NCBI GenBank assembly: GCA_964019695.1
Contig: OZ026517.1
Location: 56,489,172 to 56,553,171, forward strand
Length of the DNA stretch: 64,000 nt
Source of the DNA: Loripinus fragilis
Taxonomy: Eukaryota; Mollusca; Bivalvia; Lucinida; Lucinidae
Reading direction: 5' to 3'
The number at the start of each line of letters is the position of its first letter. Position 1 is the first letter of the stretch. The notes below the pieces were generated by a model that was not told the origin of the DNA, ran no database searches, and saw nothing but the letters and a program-made list of their open reading frames with translations. The translations under genes and the position numbers were made by a program. Positions 10,955 through 21,196 of this stretch are shown here, piece after piece.

Positions 10955-11345
10955 AAAAGCAGAGGGACTTAGTTTTTGCCTCTCCATCTTCCCGTCCTTC
11001 TGTCCGTCCGTCCTTCCATCCACCTATAGAAGTAGGTACCTTGTAGGCACAACTCCTCCTACAGTTTTATACCGATTCTTTGGAAACTTCACTGATGTTT
11101 TAGTCATGGTCTGAAGATGTGCATGTGGTTTGGGTATAATCCTCAGATTATTTTTTATTACTTTTTCACAAGTTGAGCTTAGCCATTTTTCCTGCATTTT
11201 CTATAACAAAGTGAATGGACAGCCAGGGGATACCTTGAGAGCGCAACTCCTCCTACAGATTTTTACCGATTCTTTGAAACATCACTGGTGTTTTGGTCAT
11301 GGTTTGAAGATATTAAAAGTTGTCACATCTATATCAGGGGCATAG
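10955..11345 (+). repeat. Degenerate tandem repeat, about 180-bp unit
   Basis: 'ggcacaactcctcctacag.ttt.taccgattctttg' at about 11047 recurs at about 11241, each followed by 'cactg.tgtttt.gtcatgg'. A weaker third copy begins near 11510 (CATCTCCTCCTAGA). Preceded by a TCCGTCCGTCC microsatellite at about 11000. The reading frames here are not protein-like. Confidence 0.65.
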
Positions 11346-11741
11346 CTACTTTATATGCAGAAAGGCATTTGCATACACATTTGAACCAAAAATATGAGGT
11401 GGTTCTATGTCAGTCTTGATAGTTTCTTGATAAAATGTGTATAAAACATGAGCAGAAGAGCAACATTAATTTTCCTAAATCAAATTTTGACAGCTCTGGG
11501 TTGTGTTGGCATCATCTCCTCCTAGACCCCATTTGACGGTTTAGCACTCATTATCACAAAGTGAAAGGGGACCTGAATCAAGGCTAGACTTTAGAATCTG
11601 TCCACCACTGTTTGTTGTGTTCACTTGAAGACTATGCTTAAACATACCTGTCATGGCAGTAATGTACAAAATAATACACCTTTTATGCTGGTTAGGTTAG
11701 GGTAAGGGTTATGTCTGGTAGCAACTATAACATACCTATGC
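11346..11741. other. Intronic stretch, mostly unassigned
   Basis: Contains the weak third copy of the upstream tandem repeat (about 11500-11580). Otherwise no gene or repeat is recognised. Confidence 0.4.
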
Positions 11742-12189
11742 TATACACAATAAGTTTAGCAATTTCTTCTGTTTCGCACCGTTTTGTGCTCATCTTTGAG
11801 CAATATCGAACAATTTTAGTTGCAATAGCGAGAACAGGATCTTAGGCCAATGAAACCACAAATTTACAGATGCCATCCTTTAAATAGACATTTGGGGAGA
11901 GCAAGAATTGCAGGAGGGATTAGTAAGCAAAAATCACATCTGTTGTAAGTAATGCTAAAATGATAAGCATGAGATTTTTAGTTTGGTGGTCTTACATCTT
12001 CCTCATGCATCATACGCCTATAAAAGCTATTGGTTAGGTGACATATGTGAAAGAGATTTCAGGCTGAATAAATCAGCTGCCATCAATGACGTTACAACGT
12101 AGTCATCATTTGATTAAACGTCTCATGTTAATTGGTATTTCCATTCAACAGAGAATCAGTTTACAAAGATATCGTAGGCTTACAATGTA

Positions 12190-13018
12190 AAAGTAAGTAA
12201 AGGTGCAAAGATCAAGAATTGATACAATCAAGTACCACACCTGACCCAGGATACCAATGGGAAAGTGACAAACTCACAGAAGACACCACAAACGAGAGCC
12301 AAGAGGTCAGCCCTTTCCCAGCAGGTGACCACAAAGCACATATAAACAGACGCGCACAAAGACATAACAAACACAAGACAGAACAAAAACATAAAAGATC
12401 CACAAAAGAAGTACCGCCTTGGAACGGTCAGTAAAATATTTTACTGGAGGGCTTAAACCGGTTTAACGGCGCCAACCTCACCCTTAATTCAGATGTGGAT
12501 CAAGACACATAGATATTTGGTTTGCATGAAAGACCCCTAACTTATCAATGCATCATCTCCTAAACATATAAATCAAGATATAACAAGGAGATAAAGCAAG
12601 GATAAGGACTCAACAGTAAATTAAACTGAATACCGGAGCAAAAGAAATCCAACATGTAAACCCCGGTGGGCCCGACAAACAGCCAAAGCATCAGGCCCCT
12701 ACCATCTCATCAATAGATAAGTCTTTAAGTCGGAACCATCATAGAGTCTGAAGTCCGACCCACCGGCGTGCAATTAAAGAGGAAAGCAAAGTTGCCAACC
12801 GTGATTGGGTTGACTACCAAGCATGCAGTCTGTTGCAATACATTAATGTTATAGCCAATCTTTTTATAATGGGAAATTATTTTAATGAAAAATTATTAGA
12901 GCCAACAATCTTCTTCAATTTATACACCAAGTCACCATAGAAGTCAGGTTCCGAAAGTCCTTGGCGCAAGAGAGATTTAAGTCCAACTTGGAATTTAGAA
13001 ATCAAATCATAGTATCGT
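12190..13018. mobile_element. Insertion inside family H copy 1
   Basis: An 829-bp block absent from the clean H copy. Its first bases, AAAAGTAAGTAAAGGTGC followed by AAAGATCA, reappear at about 51553, so it is a dispersed element. It contains 'ccggtttaacggcgccaacc' and 'gtccgacccaccggcgtgc'. ORFs on both strands here are short and unlike known proteins. Class unknown. Confidence 0.65.
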
Positions 13019-13450
13019 CATCTTATGGTTGACTAAAACCATAAGTTACTGAAAAATGGTGCGACACATTTGCTAGATAATGGTGACGTTAGATTTTATC
13101 TTTCAGCTCGTGCTCTGTAGCTGTGAAGATATTTCATTCAGCATTATTTGTCTGAAAATGATTGAAGGCATCAAACTGTTTTACTTGCTAATGTGGTCAA
13201 GAAGAATGACTAGAAACACCGTTTAAAGGCGATAACGTAAAAGCATTAATAAAAACGTCAAATTGTGAAAACTTGGTCCTTTATTTCTCTGAAAAAGTTC
13301 AGAAAATTTCAACATTTGCTATGATTTTTCGGTTTTCAGTGACCAAACAATCGCTTGAAAATTGTTTTGGCTTCCCCCAATGATCAGAAATACCCACTTT
13401 ACCTGCTAGTCTTAAAGTTTAACATCATTTTAGAACAAGCTGCGTTTGCA

Positions 13451-14810
13451 CGGGTGGTAAACCTAAGAACTACCACGAAATTGTGTTAACGTGATTTTAT
13501 TTCCCAGCCACATCCGGGACACGTCGTGGTAGTTTCCAGGCCGAAAATTGGATAAAGAAAGGTTGGTGTCACTTTCATTTTTGTTTTATTTTACTACTAA
13601 GAACGAACAATGGTGAAATCCTACAATGTGGTCCCGTGTAAATATGTCTCAGTGTCCCCTCTAGCTCAAAATTTTGTTTGAAAAGTTATTTTCTTTCTTT
13701 AGATTCGTGTTTCCCCACTGAGCATCGGACCAACTTTCCCCAAAGTTCGAAGGATTTTGAAGATCATGCCCTGGACTGCCAAACAACACCTCTGGAAATC
13801 CAAAGCAAAAGAAGGTCATCAGTTGAGCCGTGGTGGACCAAGCAACAGACAAAAAAAAATGATATAAAAAATTGCGTCACTCGCTACATTGTTCCATGTT
13901 CAGTCAACTTTCAGATAAAATGGCAGACTAAGACTACTGGCCCAAAGTATCGTTAGTACTTGCGCTTCAGAAAAAAAGGGAAATATCCTCGGGTTGGGAC
14001 ACTTTTTATATACATGGGAGTGCGACAATGAACTGGCATGTTATTTGGTACCTAAAAAGCATGTTTATTCAAAAACAAAATATGTGAATATCCCTTCTTT
14101 TCATTCTTCTCATCATTTAAATAGCCCACTAAAATTAGAATTCAGGCAGTCGACATTTGTTATCTGACAAAGGGTCGTTTGAAAAGGTCTTTGTATGAAT
14201 AAGAGGGGTATTCAAGGTTCGGCCCGCACACCCTGTCTTCATAAAAATGAAGTAGACCTGAATAGTGAACATCTGCTGATGCGAACCACTACTAAATTCC
14301 TACAAATTCCTGGAAACTACCACGATAGCATTTTAACTACCACAATGAGCTGGAAACTACCACACAGGACGAACAGGACATGAATCATTAAGGAGTAAAT
14401 GCTCAGATTTTTTTTTCTGTGTGGGAATGTTCATTCAGGGTCTTTATATCATTTCCATCGTCAAATGATATCAAATTCCATTTAATTTGACAGATATGGG
14501 CTAAAATCCTTCGAACGTTGGGGAAATTTGGTCCGATGCTCAGTGGGGAAACACGAATCTAAAGAAAGAAAATAACTTTTCAAACAAAATTTTGGGCTAG
14601 AGGGGACGCTGAGACATATTTACACGGAACCACATTGTCGGATTTCACCATTGTTCGTTCTAAGTTGTAAAATAAAACAAAAATGAAAGTGACACCAACC
14701 TTTCTTTATCCAATTTTCGGCCTGGAAACTACCACGATGTGTCCCGGATGTGGCTTGGGAACAAAATTACGTTAACACAATTTTGTGGTAGTTCCTAGGT
14801 TTACCACCCG
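13451..14810. mobile_element. Fold-back transposon with ~305-bp inverted repeats
   Basis: CGGGTGGTAAACCTAAGAAC at 13451 is mirrored by GGTTTACCACCCG at 14798. The arms (13451 to about 13755, about 14505 to 14810) remain closely matched throughout, including GTGGTAGTTTCCAGGCCG in both. The unique middle (about 13756-14504) holds no recognisable transposase. It is absent at the equivalent point of the 47309 copy (about 48185), which defines the insertion. Confidence 0.8.
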
Positions 14811-14950
14811 TGGTTTGGCAATTTTGTATTTTTTTTAATGGAAATTCTTGTCAGATGTTAGACGCTTGTATTTTCATGACAGCAAATGAAACTTGAGAGC
14901 TGATGTGGATGGGCTCACCCAAACAAAACAATTGCTAAACTTATTGTGCA

Positions 14951-15780
14951 TACAGATAAACCAAAAGCTTTGAAGCGTGTCTCTATTTACAATATTGATA
15001 TGTTGTTCTAGAAAAAAGGGTTCTAGGCATTTATTTACATTTACTATAAAAGCTTTGACATACACATATGTTCCAGCCGGACTGTCTCATTTTGCGCATT
15101 CTGCATCAATCGTTTGAAATAGAAAGACCCAAAGGTCATTGGTCAGAGGTTGTTGTACAATTGTAGTATATATTCATTGTAGTTAAAGACAGCATGGGTC
15201 AGATAAAGTGGTGGACAGATTCTAAAGTTGCTCCCTGGGACCCTGATGAGACGCCAAATGTGGCGTCTCTGATCTGGGTTTTATCCCCCTTTTGGAGTCA
15301 TTTGCATTAATGTGTTATCGACTTAACGCTGTTTCCAGAAGTGCGTACCCTAAAACTATGGCCAACTATGCCCTTGTTTATACTCAGAACGTCTCAATTT
15401 TTGTAAGAGGTGTCCAGAAAAACTATATTGGTATTTCTGTGTCTGCGGACTTAATTTGGGGTTGTCAATAAAACGGCCAGGAAAAGTAATATTGACTGGT
15501 TAACTTGATCTTTTAGCTTGATGTAGACAAATTGTGACTTGAAGACAAATTGTGGCTTTTTGTAGACATAACAAGGGGAAAAATTGACTCTGACGGTACC
15601 TGACCTTCAATTATCTTTTGAAAAGTAGATCAATGCAAATATTTATGTTGAAATGACTCAAAAGTCTTCTTCTTGTCATTTTTTTGAAATGTTCTAGTTG
15701 CTGTGAGCCACCTATCTGCCCTGAATCCCTCACTCACACACATGAAAAAATTAACCAAATAGTTGTTGGTCTTCAATTTA
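14951..15780. other. Intronic stretch with one GATCAG-type hairpin
   Basis: A hairpin at about 15238-15280 (AGACGCCAAATGTGGCGTCT between 'gaccctgat' and 'ctgatctgggt') belongs to the same group as families J, K and L. No gene seen in the remainder. Confidence 0.5.
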
Positions 15781-15995
15781 CAGTAAAACCTGTGTTAAAC
15801 GGCCGCTCAAAATAGACAAAGGCTTAAGCAAAGGTCTTATTGACAACTGGTAGCTTAATGAAGGTCGAAAGTACATGTATTGCAGAATGTTCCCTTTGGA
15901 GCATTCTGCAATACTTTTGACCTGCATTAAGCGATACGGTCTTGAAAACCATTTTTTGTCATTTTGAGAGTGGCCGTTTTACACAGGTTTTACTG
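15781..15995. mobile_element. TA-flanked MITE, family F copy 2
   Basis: Starts CAGTAAAACCTGTGTTAAAC and ends with its complement (ACACAGGTTTTACTG), flanked by TA on both sides. Central palindrome GCAGAATGTTCC/GGAGCATTCTGC. 215 bp, non-coding. Confidence 0.9.
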
Positions 15996-16113
15996 TACAT
16001 ATAAGCCAAGTTTTCTATGTCTTCTAGATTTCATTTTCATGAAACTTTCTAGATGCTATAAAGGGCATGTAATCACCTATTCTACCCGCTATGACACACA
16101 TGAAAAATTATAT

Positions 16114-16840
16114 TAAAGGGGACAGCAACACTGAAAGAAAGCTATCGGAAATACAAGCCCTTATTAAACCATGCAATCTGCGGCAAACCCCATCAAAATG
16201 GGATTTAAATAAAAAAAAATGTAGGAACATGGGTGAAAGTTTTCAGGATTATTCCTGAATTCAGGGTTTTGAGGCTGACTTGCCTCAAAGAGCTGAATTA
16301 GCTAGATTTTAATAGCTTCTCTGATTTATTTTCAGTTCCTCTTTGGACAATTGGCCATTTAAACTTGAAATTGTTAGCACTTTGTAGGCATACCACAAGT
16401 TTTAAGATTTGAATTTTAAAAGTTCAGGTTTTTTGAAATTTTGAACTTTCACCTATGTAGTAATCTGAAAATAAAAATTCGGACTTCTAATAAGCCAATG
16501 CAATGTAGGCTGCAATTTTAATATTTAATTTACTTCCTGTAAATTTAAAAAAAAAATCCCTAACTTCAATGCAAACTGTACAGTTTTTTTCTTCATTATC
16601 AACTATTTTCAATAGACAATTCAATAAAAATGCAAAGTTAAAACTTATTATTCTGTTAATGTATTTTTAATTAGGGCTCTGTGACATTGCACCACACAGC
16701 TTAAAAATGGCTGCCCGCCATAGCTTTGAATTGAATATTATAATTCTTTTTGATGCCAGTGCTGGCTTGGAGTTGACCTGTAAAGGAGCAGAAATACTTC
16801 AGAATCTTTAGTCTTGGAATCATGCTTGTTCACTTCCCAC
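16114..16840 (+). repeat. GGGGACAGCAAC-ended element, family O copy 1
   Basis: Begins AAAGGGGACAGCAACAC, as does the copy at 46622. Shared features include the late 'aattaggctctgtgac' region. The right terminal repeat (AGGGTTGCCGTCCCCTTT, present at about 47119) is not found here, so this copy looks 3'-degraded. Confidence 0.65.
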
Positions 16841-16854
16841 AGTTCATGTATTAA

Positions 16855-17085
16855 CCCACATATAAGCTAAGTGTCCTTTTTGTGGGGCATCAGCAAACAG
16901 TGCAAAACCAGATCGGACGCCGCAAAATGGGGCGTCTGATCAGGTTCTCCACTGTTTGCTTATAGAAGTTTCTTTTAAAATTTGAATAGAAATGAAAAAT
17001 ACAACCCAACAACCCTAAAATTGGAAATGGACTCATCCAATTGATAATGATGGAAAAATACATTCCGCATAAATGGGTTAATGTC
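16855..17085. repeat. GATCAG-hairpin MITE, family L copy 1
   Basis: Hairpin near 16900-16950 (GGACGCCGC ... GGGGCGTC between CAGATC and CTGATCAGG), framed by 'catataagctaagtgtcctttttgtgg' and 'ccgcataaatgggttaatg'. Second copy at 29095. Confidence 0.82.
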
Positions 17086-17201
17086 TTGTCATGTTCAGAA
17101 AGAAAGCCATAGAAAACAATGTGAATTATTCTATTCATATCTCAGACTTGTTCAATTACAGGCCTGCTGTAATACATACATGTTGACCCTTACCTTTGCT
17201 A

Positions 17202-17375
17202 CAGTAAAACCTGTCATGACTGGCCACTCAAAAGAAGACGAAAAATAGATTTTCAAGACCGATAATTGCTTACTGATCGCTATAATGCTCTCTTAATGCA
17301 GGTCAATACTTTTGATCTGCATGTTTTTCAGACCTTTCTTTTGTCTATTTTTGAGTGGCCGCTTAAGACAGGTTT
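17202..17375. mobile_element. TA-flanked MITE, family F copy 3 (decayed)
   Basis: Left end ACAGTAAAACCTGTCATGAC. The right side still has GAGTGGCCGCTTAAGACAGG but the terminus has diverged (TTTCATTG). The central palindrome is partly lost. Confidence 0.75.
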
Positions 17376-17487
17376 CATTGAAAATCCGGATTTATCCTGT
17401 TTCGAATACTGTGCAGATCCAGATCAGCTTGCTTCGGAGGATCATCCACATTGTTTTCCAGTCTGAATTTAAATAGTGATACAAATA

Positions 17488-17609
17488 ACTAGTGAAGTGC
17501 ACTCACAGTGGCTCAGTAATGGTTGAGGGTTATACTGAGAATGGAAGGGTTGCTGGTTCGAGACTCACCGGAGTCACTGTGTTGTGTCCTTGCATGAGCA
17601 AGACAATTT
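17488..17609 (+). repeat. tRNA-derived SINE, 3'-interrupted copy
   Basis: Has an A-box region CAGTGGCTCAGTAATGG and B-box GGTTCGAGACTC, then 'cactgtgttgtgtccttg'. Its tail is interrupted by the next SINE, which inserted at about 17610-17621. Confidence 0.75.
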
Positions 17610-17620
17610 ATCCACTTCTA

Positions 17621-17828
17621 AAGGGAGCGCAGTGGCTCAGTGGTAGAGTGCTTGAATCGAGACCGAGAGGCCCCAGGTTCGAGCCTCACCAGTGTCACTG
17701 TGTTGTGGTCCTTGAGCAAGACACATTTATCCTAGCTTAGTACTGGTTCAACCCAGGAAGACCCGTCCCTGTTTAACTGAAAGATTGTTGATGGGACGTA
17801 AAGAATCAAATCAAACAAAACAAACAAA
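17621..17828 (+). mobile_element. tRNA-derived SINE, full length
   Basis: GGGAGCGCAGTGGCTCAGTG carries the A box of an RNA polymerase III promoter, and AGGTTCGAGCCTC the B box. The body contains 'tagtactggttcaacccaggaagacc' and the tail is CAAACAAAACAAACAAAA. Flanking copies of ATCCACTTCTA (17610-17620) and ATCCACATCTA (17829-17839) look like an 11-bp target duplication with one mismatch. It inserted into an older SINE of the same family. Confidence 0.85.
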
Positions 17829-17832
17829 ATCC

Positions 17833-18456
17833 ACATCTATTATTCTGCCAGCCAAGAGTAGAAGTGACGTCATGTTTTGTTTACAAAGTTATGGGACTTA
17901 CCTTTCATGACAGGATTAATACACAATTGATCTATCGATTCGAGTTAGCTTAAGTGGTAGCGAGGAAGATTACTAAACCACAAAGATTTTTTTTAGGTTC
18001 GAATCTCACTGGCTGCTCTTTTTATATTCAGTTTTCTTTTATTTCTATTTTGGGGGGGGGGGGGGGTCTGATTTTATTATTCTCTTCATGTCTTATTTAT
18101 TTTTATTTTATCTTTTATTCCTTTAACATGTATAAGGCACATTATATAAAACATCTGTAACAACACAAACTACTGTAAAATCGGAAATATACGCGAATAC
18201 ACTAAGCTATTCAGACCACCCTCCCCATCCCCCCCAAAAAATAAATAAACAAATAAAAAAAACTGAATAAAAAAGAGCAGCCAGTGAGATTCGAACCTAA
18301 AAAAATTCTTTGTGGTTTAGAAATCTTCCTCGGTACCACTTGAGCTAATTCGAATCGATAGGTCAATTGTGTATTAATCCTGTCATGAAAGGTAAGTCCC
18401 ATAACTTTGTAAACAAAACATGACGTCACTTCTACTCTTGGTTGGCAGAATAATAA
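17833..18456. repeat. Fold-back element with tRNA-like arms
   Basis: The arms at 17833-18031 and 18263-18456 are inverted copies (for example GAGTAGAAGTGACGTCATG and its complement). Each arm includes a tRNA-like sequence: TTAGCTTAAGTGGTAGCG resembles an A box and GGTTCGAATCTCACTGGC a B box. The acceptor ends do not pair well, so it is not called as a functional tRNA. The spacer holds a G-run at 18051-18066 on one side and a C-run near 18230. Confidence 0.82.
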
Positions 18457-18786
18457 GTACTGGTTCAACCCAGGAAAACAAGAAATCATCTCAACTTGAC
18501 TGAAAAATTGTTAAGCAAATACAGTAGAACTTCAATGGCTTGAACTCTGATGGTTCATTCACCTTAGAACTATCATCATGGCCCCTTAGCAGTTCATTCT
18601 ATGCATAATTCACCCTGGATGGCTGGAACTACCCTTGACTACGAGGGTTAGTCAAAAATAACTGAGCCCTACCTCATAACATTTGAACCAAGTAAAATGG
18701 ACATATAATTAGATTATATTTCATTGTAGTTATATGTCATCTATTTAATCACCTAATTTATTTCTGTTGGTAGGCTTTGTGTAACG

Positions 18787-19437
18787 GTTGCTAGGCAACA
18801 GAATATGACCTGTCAAAGGGGTGCGTTCACGCTGTGATACATCTAATTCTAATCGTTGCTATGGAAACAGTAATGTTAAAGCAAGGCTTTATTCACTGTC
18901 GTCTGACATCTTTAACATTTACCTATTCAGTGTCACAAAACAGAAACCAACTGAACCCAAATTATAGATACTGTAGTAGTTTGATTTCAAAATTTATCAA
19001 ATTTTTACATGCCTGACGTCCTATAATTTACCCCGCCCACATTCATATTTACACAATTTTAACAGAAAACATAAAACATTAGCCTAATAATGCTTTAACA
19101 GTACTGCATACACAAACCAACTCTCAGACATATTAAGTCCCTTGATTTAAATGCACAAATTCGTTTCCATGGCAACACAATTCTCGTGTATTTGAAAATT
19201 TGTGGAATTTTGGCGTTTTTTGTTGCTAGGCAACGCATACAATCAATGTTCAGCTAAACATTATTGAACTAAGTGAAATGAAAAGACAATATGATATATG
19301 TTGTTTCAATAAATGTAAAATAGGTCTTTCACAAAAACTATCAAGCATGCAAGCTTTTTAAAAACATACTGTATATTCCTGGTGGCTGAGATCGTGAACG
19401 CATTGCTCTGGCTGACGATCTTCAGTTGCCTAGCAAC
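18787..19437. promoter_or_regulatory. Cluster of five X-box-like (RFX) palindromes
   Basis: GTTGCTAGGCAAC at 18787-18799 and 19222-19234, GTTGCTATGGAAAC at 18855-18868, GTTTCCATGGCAAC at 19163-19176, and GTTGCCTAGCAAC at 19425-19437. These match the X-box bound by RFX factors, known for control of ciliary genes. They lie inside a transposon, so binding is only an inference. Confidence 0.55.
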
Positions 19438-19509
19438 CATAATAGAAGCTTCACTAGGATAATTCTTCAGGGTCAAAACAACAATGACGTATGATACTTA
19501 TAGGAAATA

Positions 19510-19868
19510 ATCCCCCCAAATAAACGAGACTTACCTGAAAGTCGATGTTTGGTTGGGATTCTATGTAGTCATACAGCAACTGGAGGGATCAAATGAGATG
19601 TGCGCGCAGAGCGTGACCAAATATTCAGTATTTAAAGCTTCAACAAAAAAGATTTGTTGAAAAGAACTGAGAATAATCCATATATTATAACATTTTCCAG
19701 AATATCCAATAGATATTCAGGGAGGGATAACTTGGGTGGGCATTTGATCCCTCCAGTTGCTGTATGACTACATAGAATCCCAACCAAACATCGACTTTCA
19801 GGTAAGTCTCGTTTATTTGGGGGGATTCTATTACGTCATACAGCTTAACTTCCGGTCTCAAATGAGAC
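19510..19868. repeat. DIRS left terminal repeat and internal complementary region
   Basis: AATCCCCCCAAATAAACGAG near 19509 is mirrored by CTCGTTTATTTGGGGGGATT near 19808-19827. The following bases, CTATTACGTCATACAGC, mirror the right outer end (24296-24312). The internal region therefore spells the junction of the two element ends, with AATC shared at the join. In DIRS biology this region templates completion of a circular DNA intermediate. Confidence 0.88.
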
Positions 19869-19978
19869 TTTAAAGCATACAACAAAGCTTTTTTGTTCAT
19901 AGATGAATCATGAGATTTATTCCGTAACAGAATTATATTAATAGAATATACATATACATGTATAACGGAAAATCTCCT

Positions 19979-21196
19979 TTAACCTAAAACTGCCTCATCA
20001 AAATCATTCTCTTGATATTTAATTGGTTTGCTATAATAAGTAGCAAATGTCTGTTCACCAGACCATCCAGCAACACTTAATATATCATGAACAGATACAC
20101 CACATGACTTAGCTTTAGACGTAGACGCCCCACGGACACTATGAGAGTTAAATTTGTTCATATCAATACCTGAAAGGCTCATAATAGATCTGATCCATCT
20201 ACTAATAGTACTTGAAGTAACACATTTATATTGTTTAATATAGCTTACAAATAGTCTCTTCTCTGACCCACGTAATATTTCTGTACGTTTAATATATTCT
20301 TCTAGAGTTCTATAAACACAGACTCTATCATCAGTATCATATTTCTTAAATTTAGCAATAGGATTTCTTCTTCCTTTTCTACACTGTTTTAATAAACCAC
20401 AATAAAATAATACATATGAATCACTATCCTTTTGCAAACCTTCTAAGGACAATAGACTCATTGAATGGCTACGACTGGCTTGAGTTAATGCAACCAACAT
20501 AGCCAATTTTAAACTCAGCATTTTCAGAGAAAGAGCTTTTACTGATGGCAACTGCCTTATATAGGATAACACTTTAGAAGTATCCCAAAATTCTATATAC
20601 TTTGGCTTACTAGGACGCAAATTAAACAAGCCAGTCATAAACCTCACAACCACTGGATGTGAGCCAATCAAGTGTCCATCTTGCATATCACACAAGGAAG
20701 ACAAAGCGCTACGCGCAGAATTCACAGATTCATAACTATATCCAGAATGAAACATGTCTGTTAGAAATTCGATAACATTGCTTAAAGGGGTAGAAAATGG
20801 ATTGATTTCCCTTTTATTACAGTATGAAACCCATCTATTAATGTACGAGGAATATTGTTTCTTTGTAGAATTTCGCCATGACGACATGATGATTTCAGTA
20901 GCGTTTTCCGAAAAATTTCTGCTTTTATAAGTTTGCCGGATAAACGACATGCCATCAGATGTAGATGGTTTACTAACGGATGAATCTTGTGAGAATGGTG
21001 TAGTGACAATGTGTCCGGATGGACCTTGAATATTCTTGGCTTGTCTATTAGAAGTTCCATGACTGCCGTAAACCAACCCTGTGTTAGCCACACAGGTGCC
21101 ACCAATATAAGCTCCCCCTGATCTTGTCGCAGCTTCTGGACCACTCGTCCGATCAAACTGAAACAAGGAAAAGCATATATAAGCTCTTCTGCCCAA
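19979..21196 (-). CDS. DIRS tyrosine recombinase (YR)
   Basis: Integrates the circular DNA copy of the element by site-specific recombination, replacing the DDE integrase of LTR elements. The 405-residue reading has an N-terminal SAM-like/core-binding region at about 100-190 (STKKQYSSYINRWVSYCNKR) and a catalytic domain at about 205-395. Recognisable catalytic residues are Arg242 (QASRSHSMS), His352 and Arg355 (SHSVRGAST), Trp378 (AGWSG) and the nucleophile Tyr387 or Tyr388 (TFATYYS). The last 30 residues look normal. The reading overlaps the 3' end of the RT ORF by about 415 bp in another frame, as is usual in DIRS elements. The first ~80 residues fall in this overlap and may not be the true N-terminus, so the actual start could be further downstream. 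No disabling mutation is visible. Confidence 0.92.
   Translation of the reverse strand: MGRRAYICFSLFQFDRTSGPEAATRSGGAYIGGTCVANTGLVYGSHGTSNRQAKNIQGPSGHIVTTPFSQDSSVSKPSTSDGMSFIRQTYKSRNFSENATEIIMSSWRNSTKKQYSSYINRWVSYCNKREINPFSTPLSNVIEFLTDMFHSGYSYESVNSARSALSSLCDMQDGHLIGSHPVVVRFMTGLFNLRPSKPKYIEFWDTSKVLSYIRQLPSVKALSLKMLSLKLAMLVALTQASRSHSMSLLSLEGLQKDSDSYVLFYCGLLKQCRKGRRNPIAKFKKYDTDDRVCVYRTLEEYIKRTEILRGSEKRLFVSYIKQYKCVTSSTISRWIRSIMSLSGIDMNKFNSHSVRGASTSKAKSCGVSVHDILSVAGWSGEQTFATYYSKPIKYQENDFDEAVLG

Larger units (their letters stand above)
11742..14950. mobile_element. Composite TIR element, family H copy 1
   Basis: Ends are inverted: ACACAATAAGTTTAGCAATT near 11745 and AATTGCTAAACTTATTGTG... near 14929. 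Compared with the 1.02-kb copy at 47309-48332, this copy carries two large extra blocks (12190-13018 and 13451-14810). Sequence around them is colinear between copies, for example 'actgaaaaatggtgcgac' at 13050 and 47795. No transposase is visible in either copy. Confidence 0.82.

Noticed and set aside
13678..13956. 92-codon ORF inside the fold-back.
   Set aside because: Most of it overlaps a long inverted repeat arm and shows no known domain.
17954..18360. Two inverted functional tRNA genes.
   Set aside because: Boxes A and B are recognisable, but the acceptor stems do not pair convincingly and the copies form a fold-back element.
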